Shown in pieces: positions 52,461-60,729 of a DNA stretch of 64,000 bases. Position numbers and translations under genes: made by a program. The stretch's first letter is position 1. Each line of letters begins with the position of its first letter. This stretch comes from Candidatus Bathyarchaeia archaeon. GTDB taxonomy: Archaea; Thermoproteota; Bathyarchaeia; Bathyarchaeales; Bathyarchaeaceae. Under the pieces are notes generated by a model. It had not been told where the DNA came from. It made no database searches and saw only the letters and a program-made list of their open reading frames with translations. Location: assembly GCA_035283685.1 (NCBI GenBank), contig DATETJ010000008.1, positions 1-64,000 on the forward strand. Direction: 5' to 3'.

Positions 52461-53906
52461 CTAATGACCGCTTCCACTGCTAGATGATTCAGCGTTGTAG
52501 ACGTCTGGATTCGGCTGCCCAGATACTGTGAGTATTGCCAGAGCGCCTTTGTCAATGGCTCTCGTCAACGAATGGTCCACTAGGATGTAGTCCGCTGGCA
52601 CCTGTAGTTTAAATTCGACTACTGTCGCGCCTCCAGCTGGCACAAGGGTTGTTTGAACGCTCTGCAATGGCGCTGAAACTAAGTCTCCTTCAGGATATAC
52701 TCGGTCAAAGATTCCGCCTATCACGTGGAATGATGAAATCATATTTGGTCCGCCAACGCCGAAGAAGATTCGTACGGAATCGCCTACGTTAGCTTTCAAA
52801 GTGTGGTTGCCCGTTAAGCCTCTCCAGCGTCCATTGAACACTACGTATGTGGGCTCTTCGTCGTTTAGTTTCTGCGAGTCGAATTCCTGATGCCCCTGAG
52901 TTCCAACGGGCCAAAGAGTGTAGAAGTCGCCTTGCATCACATAGAACTCCTTGTCCACAGGAGTCAGTCCGCTTTCAGGTTCCACTAGTATCAAACCGTA
53001 CAAGCCGAAGGCTAGATGCGTTGGAATGTGAGGCGAAGCGCAGTGATACACGTACACGCCCGGGTTCAACGCTTTGAACGTAAACATCGTTTCTTGTCCC
53101 GGCGGCGTCTGAGTTGCTTTGGCTCCTCCTCCTGGGCCTGTTACTGCGTGAAAGTCTACTGAATGACTCATTGTGCTGTTCGCTGCGTTCCTAAAGTGCA
53201 CAACCACTGTGTCATTTGCGCGGACTCTGATGAATGGGCCTGGCACTGTGCCGTTGAAAGTCCAGAAGTTGTACGTTGTTCCCGGCTCAATCTCTGCTAT
53301 TACTTCGATGGCTTCAAGCGTTATGTGCAGCGTTGTCGAATAGTCTCGGCTCAATGGTGAAGGTAAGTCGCTTGCATTCCTTGAAATGTACGACACGCCG
53401 ACAGGCTTTGCTGGTTCTGGTTGTCTGCCGCTTCCTCTGCCGACGACTAATTGTCCCTGCATTCCAGATGCTCGGTGTCCAGGCACTGTACAGTAGTAAG
53501 CGTAAGTCCCGTCAATAGTTGCTCTGAAGGTCACCGATGCAGTTTCATCTCTCCTCATTACATGGGAAGTCTTAACGTCAAGCTCTTCGACTGCAAAGTC
53601 GTGCATCAGATTCTCGCCATTAACTATGTTGACCTTGACTGTGTCTCCAACGTTGGCTTTCAAAGTTGGATTCGCTACTCCGTCGATGCCGCCGCCGACT
53701 CCCACGTAGCCGTTAAGATAAGTTCTCAGAGTGAATTCCTGTTGTCCTCCTCCAGATTGCGCAAACAGAAACGGGTTAGTGCTGAAATAGTCGTAGGCGT
53801 TGACAACTAAGAATGATAGTAGTATCGCCAATGTGAAAAGCACTGGTGGAAACTTCAACGCTTTCAATCTGCTTCTTCTTTCTTTTTTGTTTGTTTGGTT
53901 TGTCAT
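52461..53906 (-). CDS. cupredoxin-NirK-like fusion (copper nitrite reductase family)
   Basis: A 481-residue exported protein with a membrane anchor (about 18-38). The N-terminal plastocyanin-like domain has type 1 Cu ligands His102, Cys139, His144 and Met149 (YYCTVPGHRASGM). The next two cupredoxin domains match NirK: His248, Asp251 and His253 (SHSVDFHA), His288, Cys289 and His297 (YHCASPHIPTH), catalytic-type His394 (FHVIGG) and type 2 His445 (DHSLTRA). The NirK type 1 Met is Leu302 here. All type 2 Cu ligands are kept, so nitrite reduction is possible, but the substrate is not proven. Last gene of a four-gene operon. Confidence 0.82.
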   Translation of the reverse strand: MTNQTNKKERRSRLKALKFPPVLFTLAILLSFLVVNAYDYFSTNPFLFAQSGGGQQEFTLRTYLNGYVGVGGGIDGVANPTLKANVGDTVKVNIVNGENLMHDFAVEELDVKTSHVMRRDETASVTFRATIDGTYAYYCTVPGHRASGMQGQLVVGRGSGRQPEPAKPVGVSYISRNASDLPSPLSRDYSTTLHITLEAIEVIAEIEPGTTYNFWTFNGTVPGPFIRVRANDTVVVHFRNAANSTMSHSVDFHAVTGPGGGAKATQTPPGQETMFTFKALNPGVYVYHCASPHIPTHLAFGLYGLILVEPESGLTPVDKEFYVMQGDFYTLWPVGTQGHQEFDSQKLNDEEPTYVVFNGRWRGLTGNHTLKANVGDSVRIFFGVGGPNMISSFHVIGGIFDRVYPEGDLVSAPLQSVQTTLVPAGGATVVEFKLQVPADYILVDHSLTRAIDKGALAILTVSGQPNPDVYNAESSSSGSGH

Positions 53907-53919
53907 GAGGTCATACCTC

Positions 53920-54345
53920 TTACTCTTGAGTTACTTCCAGCACTCCGTTCATGAACGGATGCATGGAACTGCAAATCGTGTTGCAGTAAAACACGAACTC
54001 GCCCGCCTCGTTGGGTGTGAACTCGAAGGCCTTTCTGTACCCCGCGTGCACTGGTCCGCTGTCAAAATCGAAATCAGGAATGACCAAGCTGTGGGTAACG
54101 TCCATGCTCATTAGCGCAAGTTTGACTGTGACGCCCTGTCTCAAGGTTATGGTGCGCGGTGTGAAGCCGCCAGCTTCTTCTGTATACATCCGTATTAACA
54201 CTTCGTCGGGTTTTGTGCCCACAAAGAAGGAGTCCAAAAGTGGTGCCGAAGCCGCGGCTACAATTGATCCCTAGAGGATGACTAATGCTAAAGCTTCCCA
54301 GAGAACCCAGCGTTTTCTTCGTCCGTCAGTACCGTTTTTGGACAT
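53920..54345 (-). CDS. exported CuA-type cupredoxin with an in-frame TAG in its signal segment
   Basis: The frame starts at ATG 54345 with a good ribosome site (AAGGTG, 7 bases away), reads MSKNGTDGRRKRWVLWEAL, then meets TAG at 54271-54273 (codon 25) and continues GSIVAAASAPLLDSFF. The rest is a CuA domain: His in VTHSLVIP and C-x3-C-x3-H-x2-M in YCNTICSSMHPFM. Without the TAG it would be a 141-residue exported protein. A TTG at 54237 could start a 105-residue form without signal peptide. CuA domains accept electrons in oxidases and N2O reductase; here the partner is likely the fused protein upstream. Confidence 0.75.
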
Positions 54346-54360
54346 GCCTGGCACCTTATC

Positions 54361-56292
54361 TCACCCCATCAGTATCGAGATAAATATTGCAGCCATCAAC
54401 GTGTGAAGCGCGCCCATCACCACGGTTCCTCTGAAGGCTTTCTTCTGATCTTTGAACAGATTCAAGCCAATGTGATGAGTAGAGATTATTGCGAGGGTAA
54501 GCCCCACAAACACGATTGGCGCTTGAATGAGCGGGATGTAGTTGGGAATGAATGGTTTCCATGCCACGCTGCCTGTTCCTAACAAGTTCCATCCCCAACC
54601 GAATGGATCAGAGAACGCACGCATCGGGTAGGCCCAGTTTACTGCAACAAGTGTGACGGCAAATGCCATCCAAAGCAGATGCCCATAAGACGAAAGCGAA
54701 TAGCTGTAAGCCAAAAACACCTGCTTGCTAGACGTTTCTCCGTCTTTCACCACTTTCTTCGCCAGCCATGAAAAGGCAAAGAAAGCTGCCGGGAAAATGA
54801 TGAGCGCAACGCTGCTCACGATGGCTGCCCATCCTAGCCAGTTTCTGAACCCACCAAGAGTCGGCATTAGCAGATGTATGGTCAATAGGTTGGCGCCCAT
54901 GTTGACTCCCATGTTGCCCCAGTCCTTGATCCAGAAGTATGGACCGAAGAAGACCAGTTGATAGAAAACGACTAGGCTGAACCGGATGAACCCCATCCAA
55001 GCTTCGTCTGTTTTCGCATGTAATCGCGCATCAATATCCTTGTCAATTGGTCTGTACTTCAGAGTCATGTTGTCAAGAGGACAAGACTTGAGGCATTCAA
55101 AACACTGTCCGCAGTAGTTGTTCCAATCTAGGCCTCCCGGATAGCGTTTCCATGGACACCCGTAGCCTTTAGGGCCTCCTCTTATACACTCTTTCGCTAC
55201 ATGTTTGTCGCATATTGCCTTGTCTTTTGACCTGACAGCTAGTAGAGAACTCGATGCGTGGTAGCCGATGTATGCACTAGCAGGGCATACGTGCAAGCAG
55301 AAATGTCGCTCGGTGTAGACTAAATGCAAAGACAAGGCTGCCAGAATCAAAATGAGGAACAGAATGCCTGAGACAACGGGTCGCGTAACCAACCAAGGAA
55401 TAATCAAGGAAATGCTCAAGAAAGCCAAGGAGGCAATCATAATGCTGTCTAGGCTTTTAGGCCACGCTTTTCTCAAAGAAAACCATTTCTTTGTCTGGTG
55501 AACGCTGTAGAGCCTGCGTCTAGCAAGCCATTCGCCGAAAGCTGGCAAAGGACAAACAGTACACCAGATTCTAGAGGCAAAGAGTATCATGAATTCAATT
55601 GCGGCGAACCAGAGTATCCAAACAACTGCTATGGAAAAATTCAGAGCGCCCATGGGGTTGCCGATGAACCCACTTGCCAAGACGATGATGAATATGAGAA
55701 GGTTGGGTAATATGAGCGCAAGATGTATGCCTCTCCACTGTAGCACGCGCTTCAACACTGGGCCAATCTTCTTGATTTTCAGCAGGTCGATCTCAAAGTC
55801 GAAAAGACGCTTCAATGGCGCGGGGCTTTGCCTAGGCTTGTTGAGATATACGATTGAGCCTACGCCGACAACTATGGTTGCGGCAAAGAACAGGTAATAC
55901 GGCGTGTTTGGCTCCACAACTATGTCTGCAACCATGAATGGATGAAGCGGACCGCAAAGCGTGGCACAGCGAATCTTGATTTTTCCCGGCTCGTTAAACT
56001 TGACTGGACCAACTTCGATTGTTTCTCCCGGTGGCACATCCGCGAAGATGTTGAATCCGTCTATGTAGAACCCATGGGTGACATCGGCGGACGTGACTCT
56101 AAAGATTACTTCTTCACCGACCCTGATGTGAATTGTCTCAGGGGTGAAGGCGAACTGTTTTGCCTCCACGTCTATAATGCGGGGTTCGGCTTGCGCTGAA
56201 GTCGGAACGAACAAGTGAGTTGAAAAGTAGATTCCTACGAGGCTGACCGCGATAATCGTTACTACGAGGATGTGCCACTTCAGATTTCTCAA
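54361..56292 (-). CDS. CuA-cupredoxin fused to a NosR/NapH-like membrane iron-sulfur protein
   Basis: A 643-residue protein. The signal or anchor (about 8-28) is followed by a CuA domain (His73; Cys109, Cys113, His117, Met120 in CATLCGPLHPFM). Helices then start near 133, and the membrane part has NosR/NapH motifs: CTVCP (244-248) and HFCLHVCP (330-337). A loop ferredoxin is CGQCFECLKSC (394-404), and there are about 8-10 transmembrane helices. The known NosR/NapH proteins carry no CuA domain, so this is a new combination. It probably moves electrons across the membrane to the copper proteins. Start TTG 56292, overlapping the upstream TGA. Confidence 0.82.
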   Translation of the reverse strand: MRNLKWHILVVTIIAVSLVGIYFSTHLFVPTSAQAEPRIIDVEAKQFAFTPETIHIRVGEEVIFRVTSADVTHGFYIDGFNIFADVPPGETIEVGPVKFNEPGKIKIRCATLCGPLHPFMVADIVVEPNTPYYLFFAATIVVGVGSIVYLNKPRQSPAPLKRLFDFEIDLLKIKKIGPVLKRVLQWRGIHLALILPNLLIFIIVLASGFIGNPMGALNFSIAVVWILWFAAIEFMILFASRIWCTVCPLPAFGEWLARRRLYSVHQTKKWFSLRKAWPKSLDSIMIASLAFLSISLIIPWLVTRPVVSGILFLILILAALSLHLVYTERHFCLHVCPASAYIGYHASSSLLAVRSKDKAICDKHVAKECIRGGPKGYGCPWKRYPGGLDWNNYCGQCFECLKSCPLDNMTLKYRPIDKDIDARLHAKTDEAWMGFIRFSLVVFYQLVFFGPYFWIKDWGNMGVNMGANLLTIHLLMPTLGGFRNWLGWAAIVSSVALIIFPAAFFAFSWLAKKVVKDGETSSKQVFLAYSYSLSSYGHLLWMAFAVTLVAVNWAYPMRAFSDPFGWGWNLLGTGSVAWKPFIPNYIPLIQAPIVFVGLTLAIISTHHIGLNLFKDQKKAFRGTVVMGALHTLMAAIFISILMG

Positions 56293-56684
56293 TTTCCTTT
56301 CCCCGCGGCGGATTCTTCTTGAAGAGCTGTGATAATCTCGTTCACTTTGATTTGGTAGGAACTCTGGTTGCCTTTGTTGCTATCCAGCTCATCCCACAGA
56401 AAACCAGCTGCATCCATACCAGCTAAATAGAGGTCGTTCGCCTCTTCAACGTTGGATGCAAATCTTCTCCCAGTATTCTCTAGGACAGAATCCAAGAGTT
56501 TGGAGCCTGCCAAGGCGCATTCTGTTTTTCTGTCGAGCTTTGCGTTCCAAGCCCTGAGAATGTAGTCGGACACGTCTTGGATTGGTCTAGTCTTCCTAAT
56601 TGACGAAGGATTTTCCTGATTCGGGAATCTGTCCCAATAATACTTGCGCAACGCTGCTTGGAGTTTTGGGATGAAGGGTTCCAT
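56289..56684 (-). CDS. hypothetical protein, first gene of the copper/iron-sulfur operon
   Basis: A 131-residue soluble, helical protein. It has no signal peptide and few cysteines (one, in ECALAGSKLLD). Its TGA overlaps the TTG start of the CuA-fusion protein by one codon, so it belongs to the operon. I recognise no family. It may be an assembly or regulatory factor. The upstream gap contains no obvious second gene. Confidence 0.7.
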   Translation of the reverse strand: MEPFIPKLQAALRKYYWDRFPNQENPSSIRKTRPIQDVSDYILRAWNAKLDRKTECALAGSKLLDSVLENTGRRFASNVEEANDLYLAGMDAAGFLWDELDSNKGNQSSYQIKVNEIITALQEESAAGKGN

Positions 56685-56881
56685 GCCGTCTTTCCAGCGG
56701 AATTAATATCATTTTTCTAACAATTATAAAAACATTGTGCAAACTTTCCCAAGACAAGACACAAAAATCATTGTTTCGGAAATTTCTCCAAAAAAGAGCA
56801 TCACGATGAGGACGATTTCAACTGAAAAACCTTAAAGCATTCAAGGGCTTCATGTAAGGGAAGTTTGAAAAGGAATGGCGA

Positions 56882-58054
56882 TTGAACGAGGATTTTGACG
56901 TTGTTGTTGTGGGTGGAGGTCCGGCTGGTCTAAGCTCAGCTAGATCTGCTGCTCTCGGAGGCGTCTCAGTCCTACTGGTTGAAAGAAAGAAGGAGATTGG
57001 AGCACAGATTCGATGCGGTGAATTCATCCCTTCCGCTGAGCAGATGAAGCCGCTTATGCCTGAGGCGAAGTCAATCTGGGACTTCTACGAGAGTAGGTTC
57101 CTGAAAGATGCTGTGAGCAATATGATCAAGAGGATACGGTTGCGCTCGCCAAAAAACAGGCCTTACGAGTTCTCTTTTGACGGTCTGGTGCTTCATCGAG
57201 ACGTATTCGAAAGGAATATTGCAGTTGAGGCTGAAGAGAGAGGCACAGTCATCCGAACAGCAACAACGGTTGAAGGCATCAAGAAAGATGTCCAAGCAGT
57301 CAAGATTGCGTTACGAGGCAGAGATTCCTCAGACTTCGTGAAAGCTAGACTTGTTGTCTGCGCTGACGGTTTCCCGTCTAAGACAGCTGAGCAGGCAGGC
57401 CTTTCAGTTAAGCCTGAGGCAGAAGACGTAGCCTTGTGTGTTGAACACCGAGTCTCAAACGCCGAGGTTGAAGAGGACCTTGTAGAGCTGTTTTTCGGTA
57501 GGAAAGTGGCGCCAGGCGGCTATGCATGGATTATACCGAAAGGTGATGGAGCTGCAAATGTGGGCCTAGGCGTGAGAACGCCATTCGTGGAACAGGGTCG
57601 TACTGCCGTGGACTACTTGGACGATTTTCTGCATACGCATCCTGTCTCATCGCCTCATTTTGTCAACGCACTGCTTGGGCCTTTGATTGGCAAGATTCTT
57701 TGTGTGAGCGGGTTAGCATCGACAGTTGTAGGTGATAGAGTTTTGTTGGCGGGTGATGCTGCTGGAACATTGATTCCTGTCAATGGCAGTGGCATTCCCA
57801 CCGCGCTGGTTTCGGGACATCTAGCTGGCGAAGTAGCGTCCAAGTTCTTGAAGGGAGATTGCGAACTTGCGGTTTACGCTGCGGCTCTGAAAAGAGAAGT
57901 TGGCAGAATCGTTGGTCGAGGTCGAACCTATTTGACTGTGGGTGATTTTTTTGCGCGTTGGGATGGCTTGTTCGAGAGGCTGTTGTGGATTATTGGGTCA
58001 AAGAATGTTGGCGTCGTCGTTAAATGTGAACCGATGCTGCCCTTGTTCAGATAG
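56882..58054 (+). CDS. geranylgeranyl reductase family flavoprotein
   Basis: A 390-residue FAD-dependent reductase with VVVVGGGPAGLSSARSAA, the GG-reductase motif (PGGYAWIIPKGDGAANVGLG) and VLLAGDAAGTLIPVNGSGI. It saturates the isoprenoid chains of archaeal membrane lipids or quinones. The reductant is a ferredoxin or F420 in related proteins. The start is TTG 56882, since the nearby ATG leads to a short frame. It lies between the copper operon and the repeat copy B. Confidence 0.87.
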   Translation: MNEDFDVVVVGGGPAGLSSARSAALGGVSVLLVERKKEIGAQIRCGEFIPSAEQMKPLMPEAKSIWDFYESRFLKDAVSNMIKRIRLRSPKNRPYEFSFDGLVLHRDVFERNIAVEAEERGTVIRTATTVEGIKKDVQAVKIALRGRDSSDFVKARLVVCADGFPSKTAEQAGLSVKPEAEDVALCVEHRVSNAEVEEDLVELFFGRKVAPGGYAWIIPKGDGAANVGLGVRTPFVEQGRTAVDYLDDFLHTHPVSSPHFVNALLGPLIGKILCVSGLASTVVGDRVLLAGDAAGTLIPVNGSGIPTALVSGHLAGEVASKFLKGDCELAVYAAALKREVGRIVGRGRTYLTVGDFFARWDGLFERLLWIIGSKNVGVVVKCEPMLPLFR

Positions 58055-58090
58055 GGTGTTGGTTTGAGGCAGCGTCGGCGGGCTTGTGTG

Positions 58091-58133
58091 TTCAGATGTT
58101 ATTAACTTCTGCTTAGAAACAGTAATAATACCG
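58091..58133 (+). repeat. long-range imperfect repeat, copy B
   Basis: It matches copy A (minus strand, 37651-37697) over 43 bases with three differences. The similarity extends to the flanks. It lies directly downstream of the geranylgeranyl reductase stop and upstream of a decayed gene. Confidence 0.65.
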
Positions 58134-58212
58134 AGCTGGTTTCTGTTCAGAAGTGGCAGTCAACTGGTGGTGCTTTGCGCCAGACTTCCTCTTTGTAGGG
58201 CATCAGTGCTTG

Positions 58213-58766
58213 TTAGAGTTGTAAGAGTGATGCCATGATTGGAGCGATGCCTAGTCCAAGGACTATTGTTAAGACCGTGGCTTTGAGTACAGCGATCATG
58301 CTTGGGTTGCTGAGTTTTTCAGCTGTTGTTTCAGTTGTTTGATCGGGGGTCTTGGTTGAGAGGATGTACCGTATTACTTGTCCATAGTAGCCGATTGACA
58401 GGCCTGTGTTGGCGATGGCGATGAGTGTAAGCCATGGTGCGATTTCGATGGTTGAGATGAAAAGGTAAAGGAACTTGCTCCAGAAGCCCAGCAGCGGGGG
58501 CAATGAACATGCCGGTGGTGGCAAGAACGTATGTTGCCAAGTGCAGAGCGATGCCTGGAATTCGGTAGAGTGCGCCTGTTCCGGAGGGGTGTGGCAGCCG
58601 CGAAGCCGACAAGAATGTAGCCTACATGGGCGATGCTGCTGTAACCCATCATACGTTGGACGTTTTTCTGAATTAATGCGGCTACGTTTCCAAACGTCAT
58701 GGTAACAATTGAAAGGGCGACGAAGAGCACTAGCCACTGAGCTTGCTCCTCTAACCCAGCGTAAGC
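58213..58766 (-). pseudogene. decayed NADH/F420H2 dehydrogenase subunit N gene
   Basis: Three frames together resemble the C-terminal half of NuoN/FpoN: LFVALSIVTMTFGNVAALIQKN and GYSSIAHVGYILVGFAA in one frame, then GIALHLATYVLATTGMFIA, then PPLLGFWSKFLYLFI. Frame changes occur near 58590 and 58500, and about 45 residues between TGMFIA and PPLLGFW are missing. The N-terminal half (about 250 residues) is absent. It is a clear pseudogene; no other complex I gene is nearby. Confidence 0.8.
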
Positions 58767-58772
58767 GACGTC

Positions 58773-59006
58773 GTGGACGACTATGATGTTGCTGGGTATG
58801 TGCAGAACAAGTTTCATGTGACAGTCGAGCCAGAAAGCATGCACTCTATCTTGGATGTTTTGGAGAAAAATGAACTAATAGAGAGTGAGGAAATCCACAA
58901 GAAAAAGGTCTATGCGCTAACTGAAAAGAGTAAAGAAACTGTCAAAACCGTTCCAAACTCGAGAGACAAGATCTTGGGTTTAGTGTTAAACATTTTAGCA
59001 GGATGA
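58773..59006 (+). CDS. winged-helix-like fragment (77 aa)
   Basis: From GTG 58773 a 77-residue frame reads DYDVAGYVQNKF, then VEPESMHSILDVLEKNELIE and KKKVYALTEKSKETV, like the wing and second half of a PadR/MarR-type winged helix. It begins only 7 bases after the pseudogene boundary, so it may be a truncated regulator or a chimera. A stop codon lies 7 codons upstream in frame. Confidence 0.4.
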   Translation: MDDYDVAGYVQNKFHVTVEPESMHSILDVLEKNELIESEEIHKKKVYALTEKSKETVKTVPNSRDKILGLVLNILAG

Positions 59007-59174
59007 GTTCTTCAAATCCCTTCCTTAGCCTTCCACTGTCCTCAGCAACAAGGTTGAACCAAAATTATCCACTTCCAACACGAGCTTTGTCCGCTAGAGT
59101 TTAATGATTGTTATAATAAGCACAGTAGAGGGCAAAGACGCTTCTGATCATGGAAGTCTTGAACGAGGAAGGGT

Positions 59175-60026
59175 TTACTGAGCTGCTTGCAGAATTTTGG
59201 ATGGGTCGACTCTGAGTTCTTTTATGGCTAGTTCGTCTGGGCTCATGCCCATAGCCAAGCCTAGCAACTGCGTGTAGTGCAGCACTGGAAGGTTGTAGGT
59301 TTCATTAAAGGCTCGCTCAATCCGCGACTGATTGACATCGAACATAAGGTGGCATGATGGGCAAACTGTTATCAAAGCCTCTGCGCCTACTGCCTTCACG
59401 TGGCTTAGCTTTTCTCGTGTGAGTTGAAGGGAAACTTTGTCGTCTACGGCTATAACGGTGTAGCCGCAGCACTCGGCTTCGTCCATGTAGTCTAAGCATT
59501 TGGCACCGGTTAATTTTATCAAATCCTTCAATGTCTGCGGGTCTTCTGGGTTGTCCCAGCCCATATATTTGACTGGTCGGAGAAGGTGGCATCCCGCGTG
59601 TTCGGCAACCTTCATCCAGGTGAGCGGTTTTTGAACCGTGTTTTTTATTCTTTCGTATCCGATGTCTTCTTTTAAGGCTTGAACCATGTGTTTTACTTCA
59701 ATGGTGCCCTTGAACTCCATGCCAATCTGCTTCAGGATTCCGTTGATTTCGTCCCTCATTTTCTTGTCTGTTTTCAACAGTTTGTTTGTTTTTCGCAGGG
59801 TTGTGGCGCATCCAGTGCACAGCGTGATTACGTTTAGGTTTTGTTGTTCGGCTAGGCACAGGTTTCGTGCTGACAGCGCAAGCGTCATTTCGTGGTTTGC
59901 TGGGTCAACTGGGAGACCGCAGCAGTTTGCGTCAGGCATTTCGACCAGTTCTACCTCTAGTTTGTCAAAGACCTTACGGGCAGAAATCTCGTAGCTTGCT
60001 TCTCGGTAGGGGATGGTGCAGCCCAA
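59175..60026 (-). CDS. hdrB: heterodisulfide reductase subunit B-like (second copy)
   Basis: A 283-residue CCG-domain protein. Cysteine sets are LGCTIPYRE, NCCGLPVD, LCTGC, AGCHLLRP, ECCGYTV and CPSC. Homology with HdrB extends 4 residues upstream as KYAFFLG, preceded by TTA instead of a normal start; TTG 60026 (inside FFLGC) is the first usual start codon and would trim the protein. It follows HdrC2 by about 35 bases and is probably co-expressed. No second HdrA is present. Confidence 0.88.
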   Translation of the reverse strand: MGCTIPYREASYEISARKVFDKLEVELVEMPDANCCGLPVDPANHEMTLALSARNLCLAEQQNLNVITLCTGCATTLRKTNKLLKTDKKMRDEINGILKQIGMEFKGTIEVKHMVQALKEDIGYERIKNTVQKPLTWMKVAEHAGCHLLRPVKYMGWDNPEDPQTLKDLIKLTGAKCLDYMDEAECCGYTVIAVDDKVSLQLTREKLSHVKAVGAEALITVCPSCHLMFDVNQSRIERAFNETYNLPVLHYTQLLGLAMGMSPDELAIKELRVDPSKILQAAQ

Positions 60027-60060
60027 GAAGAAAGCATATTTTAACTGTGCCAGCTGAGCC

Positions 60061-60591
60061 CTACCTCTTTAAGAGTTTTGAACCGTGCGTGAGTTCAATC
60101 AGTTTGGCAACATCAGCCTTTTTTGGTTTGGGCAAGGGCGGCAAACCCGTCTCTTCGCGTTTCTTGTGTTTGATTTCAGGAATCTTGTAGGCGTAGCCTG
60201 TCTCATTGATGTTGTTGGCGAGTTCTCTGTAAATCACTGGAACCTCTCCGCTCTTAACCGCCAGATTTCTGAGAACACGCAAAACGTTTGCAACTTCGAC
60301 GCCTTGAGGGCATCGGTCGGTGCACGCGAAGCAGGCGGTGCAGAGCCACAGCGTGGGACTTGACAAAACTCTCTGCCTCAGACCCAACTGTGTCATGCGC
60401 AGCACTGTTCTTGGTCGATATGTGCTACTGAAGCGTGCGGTTGGGCAGCTTGATGTGCAGGTTCCGCACTGAAAACATGTCTTTAATGTTTCGGCGTCGT
60501 GTTCCCTCAAGACTTCATTCTTGAATGATGGGTCCAGCCTTGATGGTTGAGCATTCTTCCTCGTTTCCGTTGTTGCTGTTGTTTGTGCCAT
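60061..60591 (-). CDS. hdrC: heterodisulfide reductase subunit C-like (second copy)
   Basis: A 176-residue protein with CFQCGTCTSSCP and CTACFACTDRCP, and a basic C-terminal tail (KPKKADVAKLIE). A Thr/Gln-rich N-terminus of about 20 residues precedes the domain. It forms an HdrCB pair with the next gene. The pair may take electrons from the copper/iron-sulfur system or share the single HdrA. It ends in TAG. Confidence 0.9.
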   Translation of the reverse strand: MAQTTATTETRKNAQPSRLDPSFKNEVLREHDAETLKTCFQCGTCTSSCPTARFSSTYRPRTVLRMTQLGLRQRVLSSPTLWLCTACFACTDRCPQGVEVANVLRVLRNLAVKSGEVPVIYRELANNINETGYAYKIPEIKHKKREETGLPPLPKPKKADVAKLIELTHGSKLLKR

Positions 60592-60729
60592 GGTTGCTCG
60601 CCTTGATAGAGGATATGAATGAGGTGAAGTGAATAATAAATCTTATTTTTCTAATAATTTTCAAGCCGTGGTGCACTGCGATTCTTTTGTGTCCTTCTGT
60701 TGTCAAGAATTCAAGCGGTTTTTGTCGCT

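Noticed and set aside
54271-54273. Pyrrolysine as the meaning of the in-frame TAG
   Set aside because: TAG ends several ordinary genes here (for example 58052-58054, 60061-60063, 28887-28889), no pyl gene is in the window, and the site is a hydrophobic signal segment. Left as an open check, not a claim.
60515-60706. 63-codon minus-strand frame starting MTTEGHKRIAVHHGL
   Set aside because: It lies between the ATPase remnant and hdrC2, has no recognisable family and overlaps the hdrC2 5' end; possibly part of the decayed subunit F but not certain.
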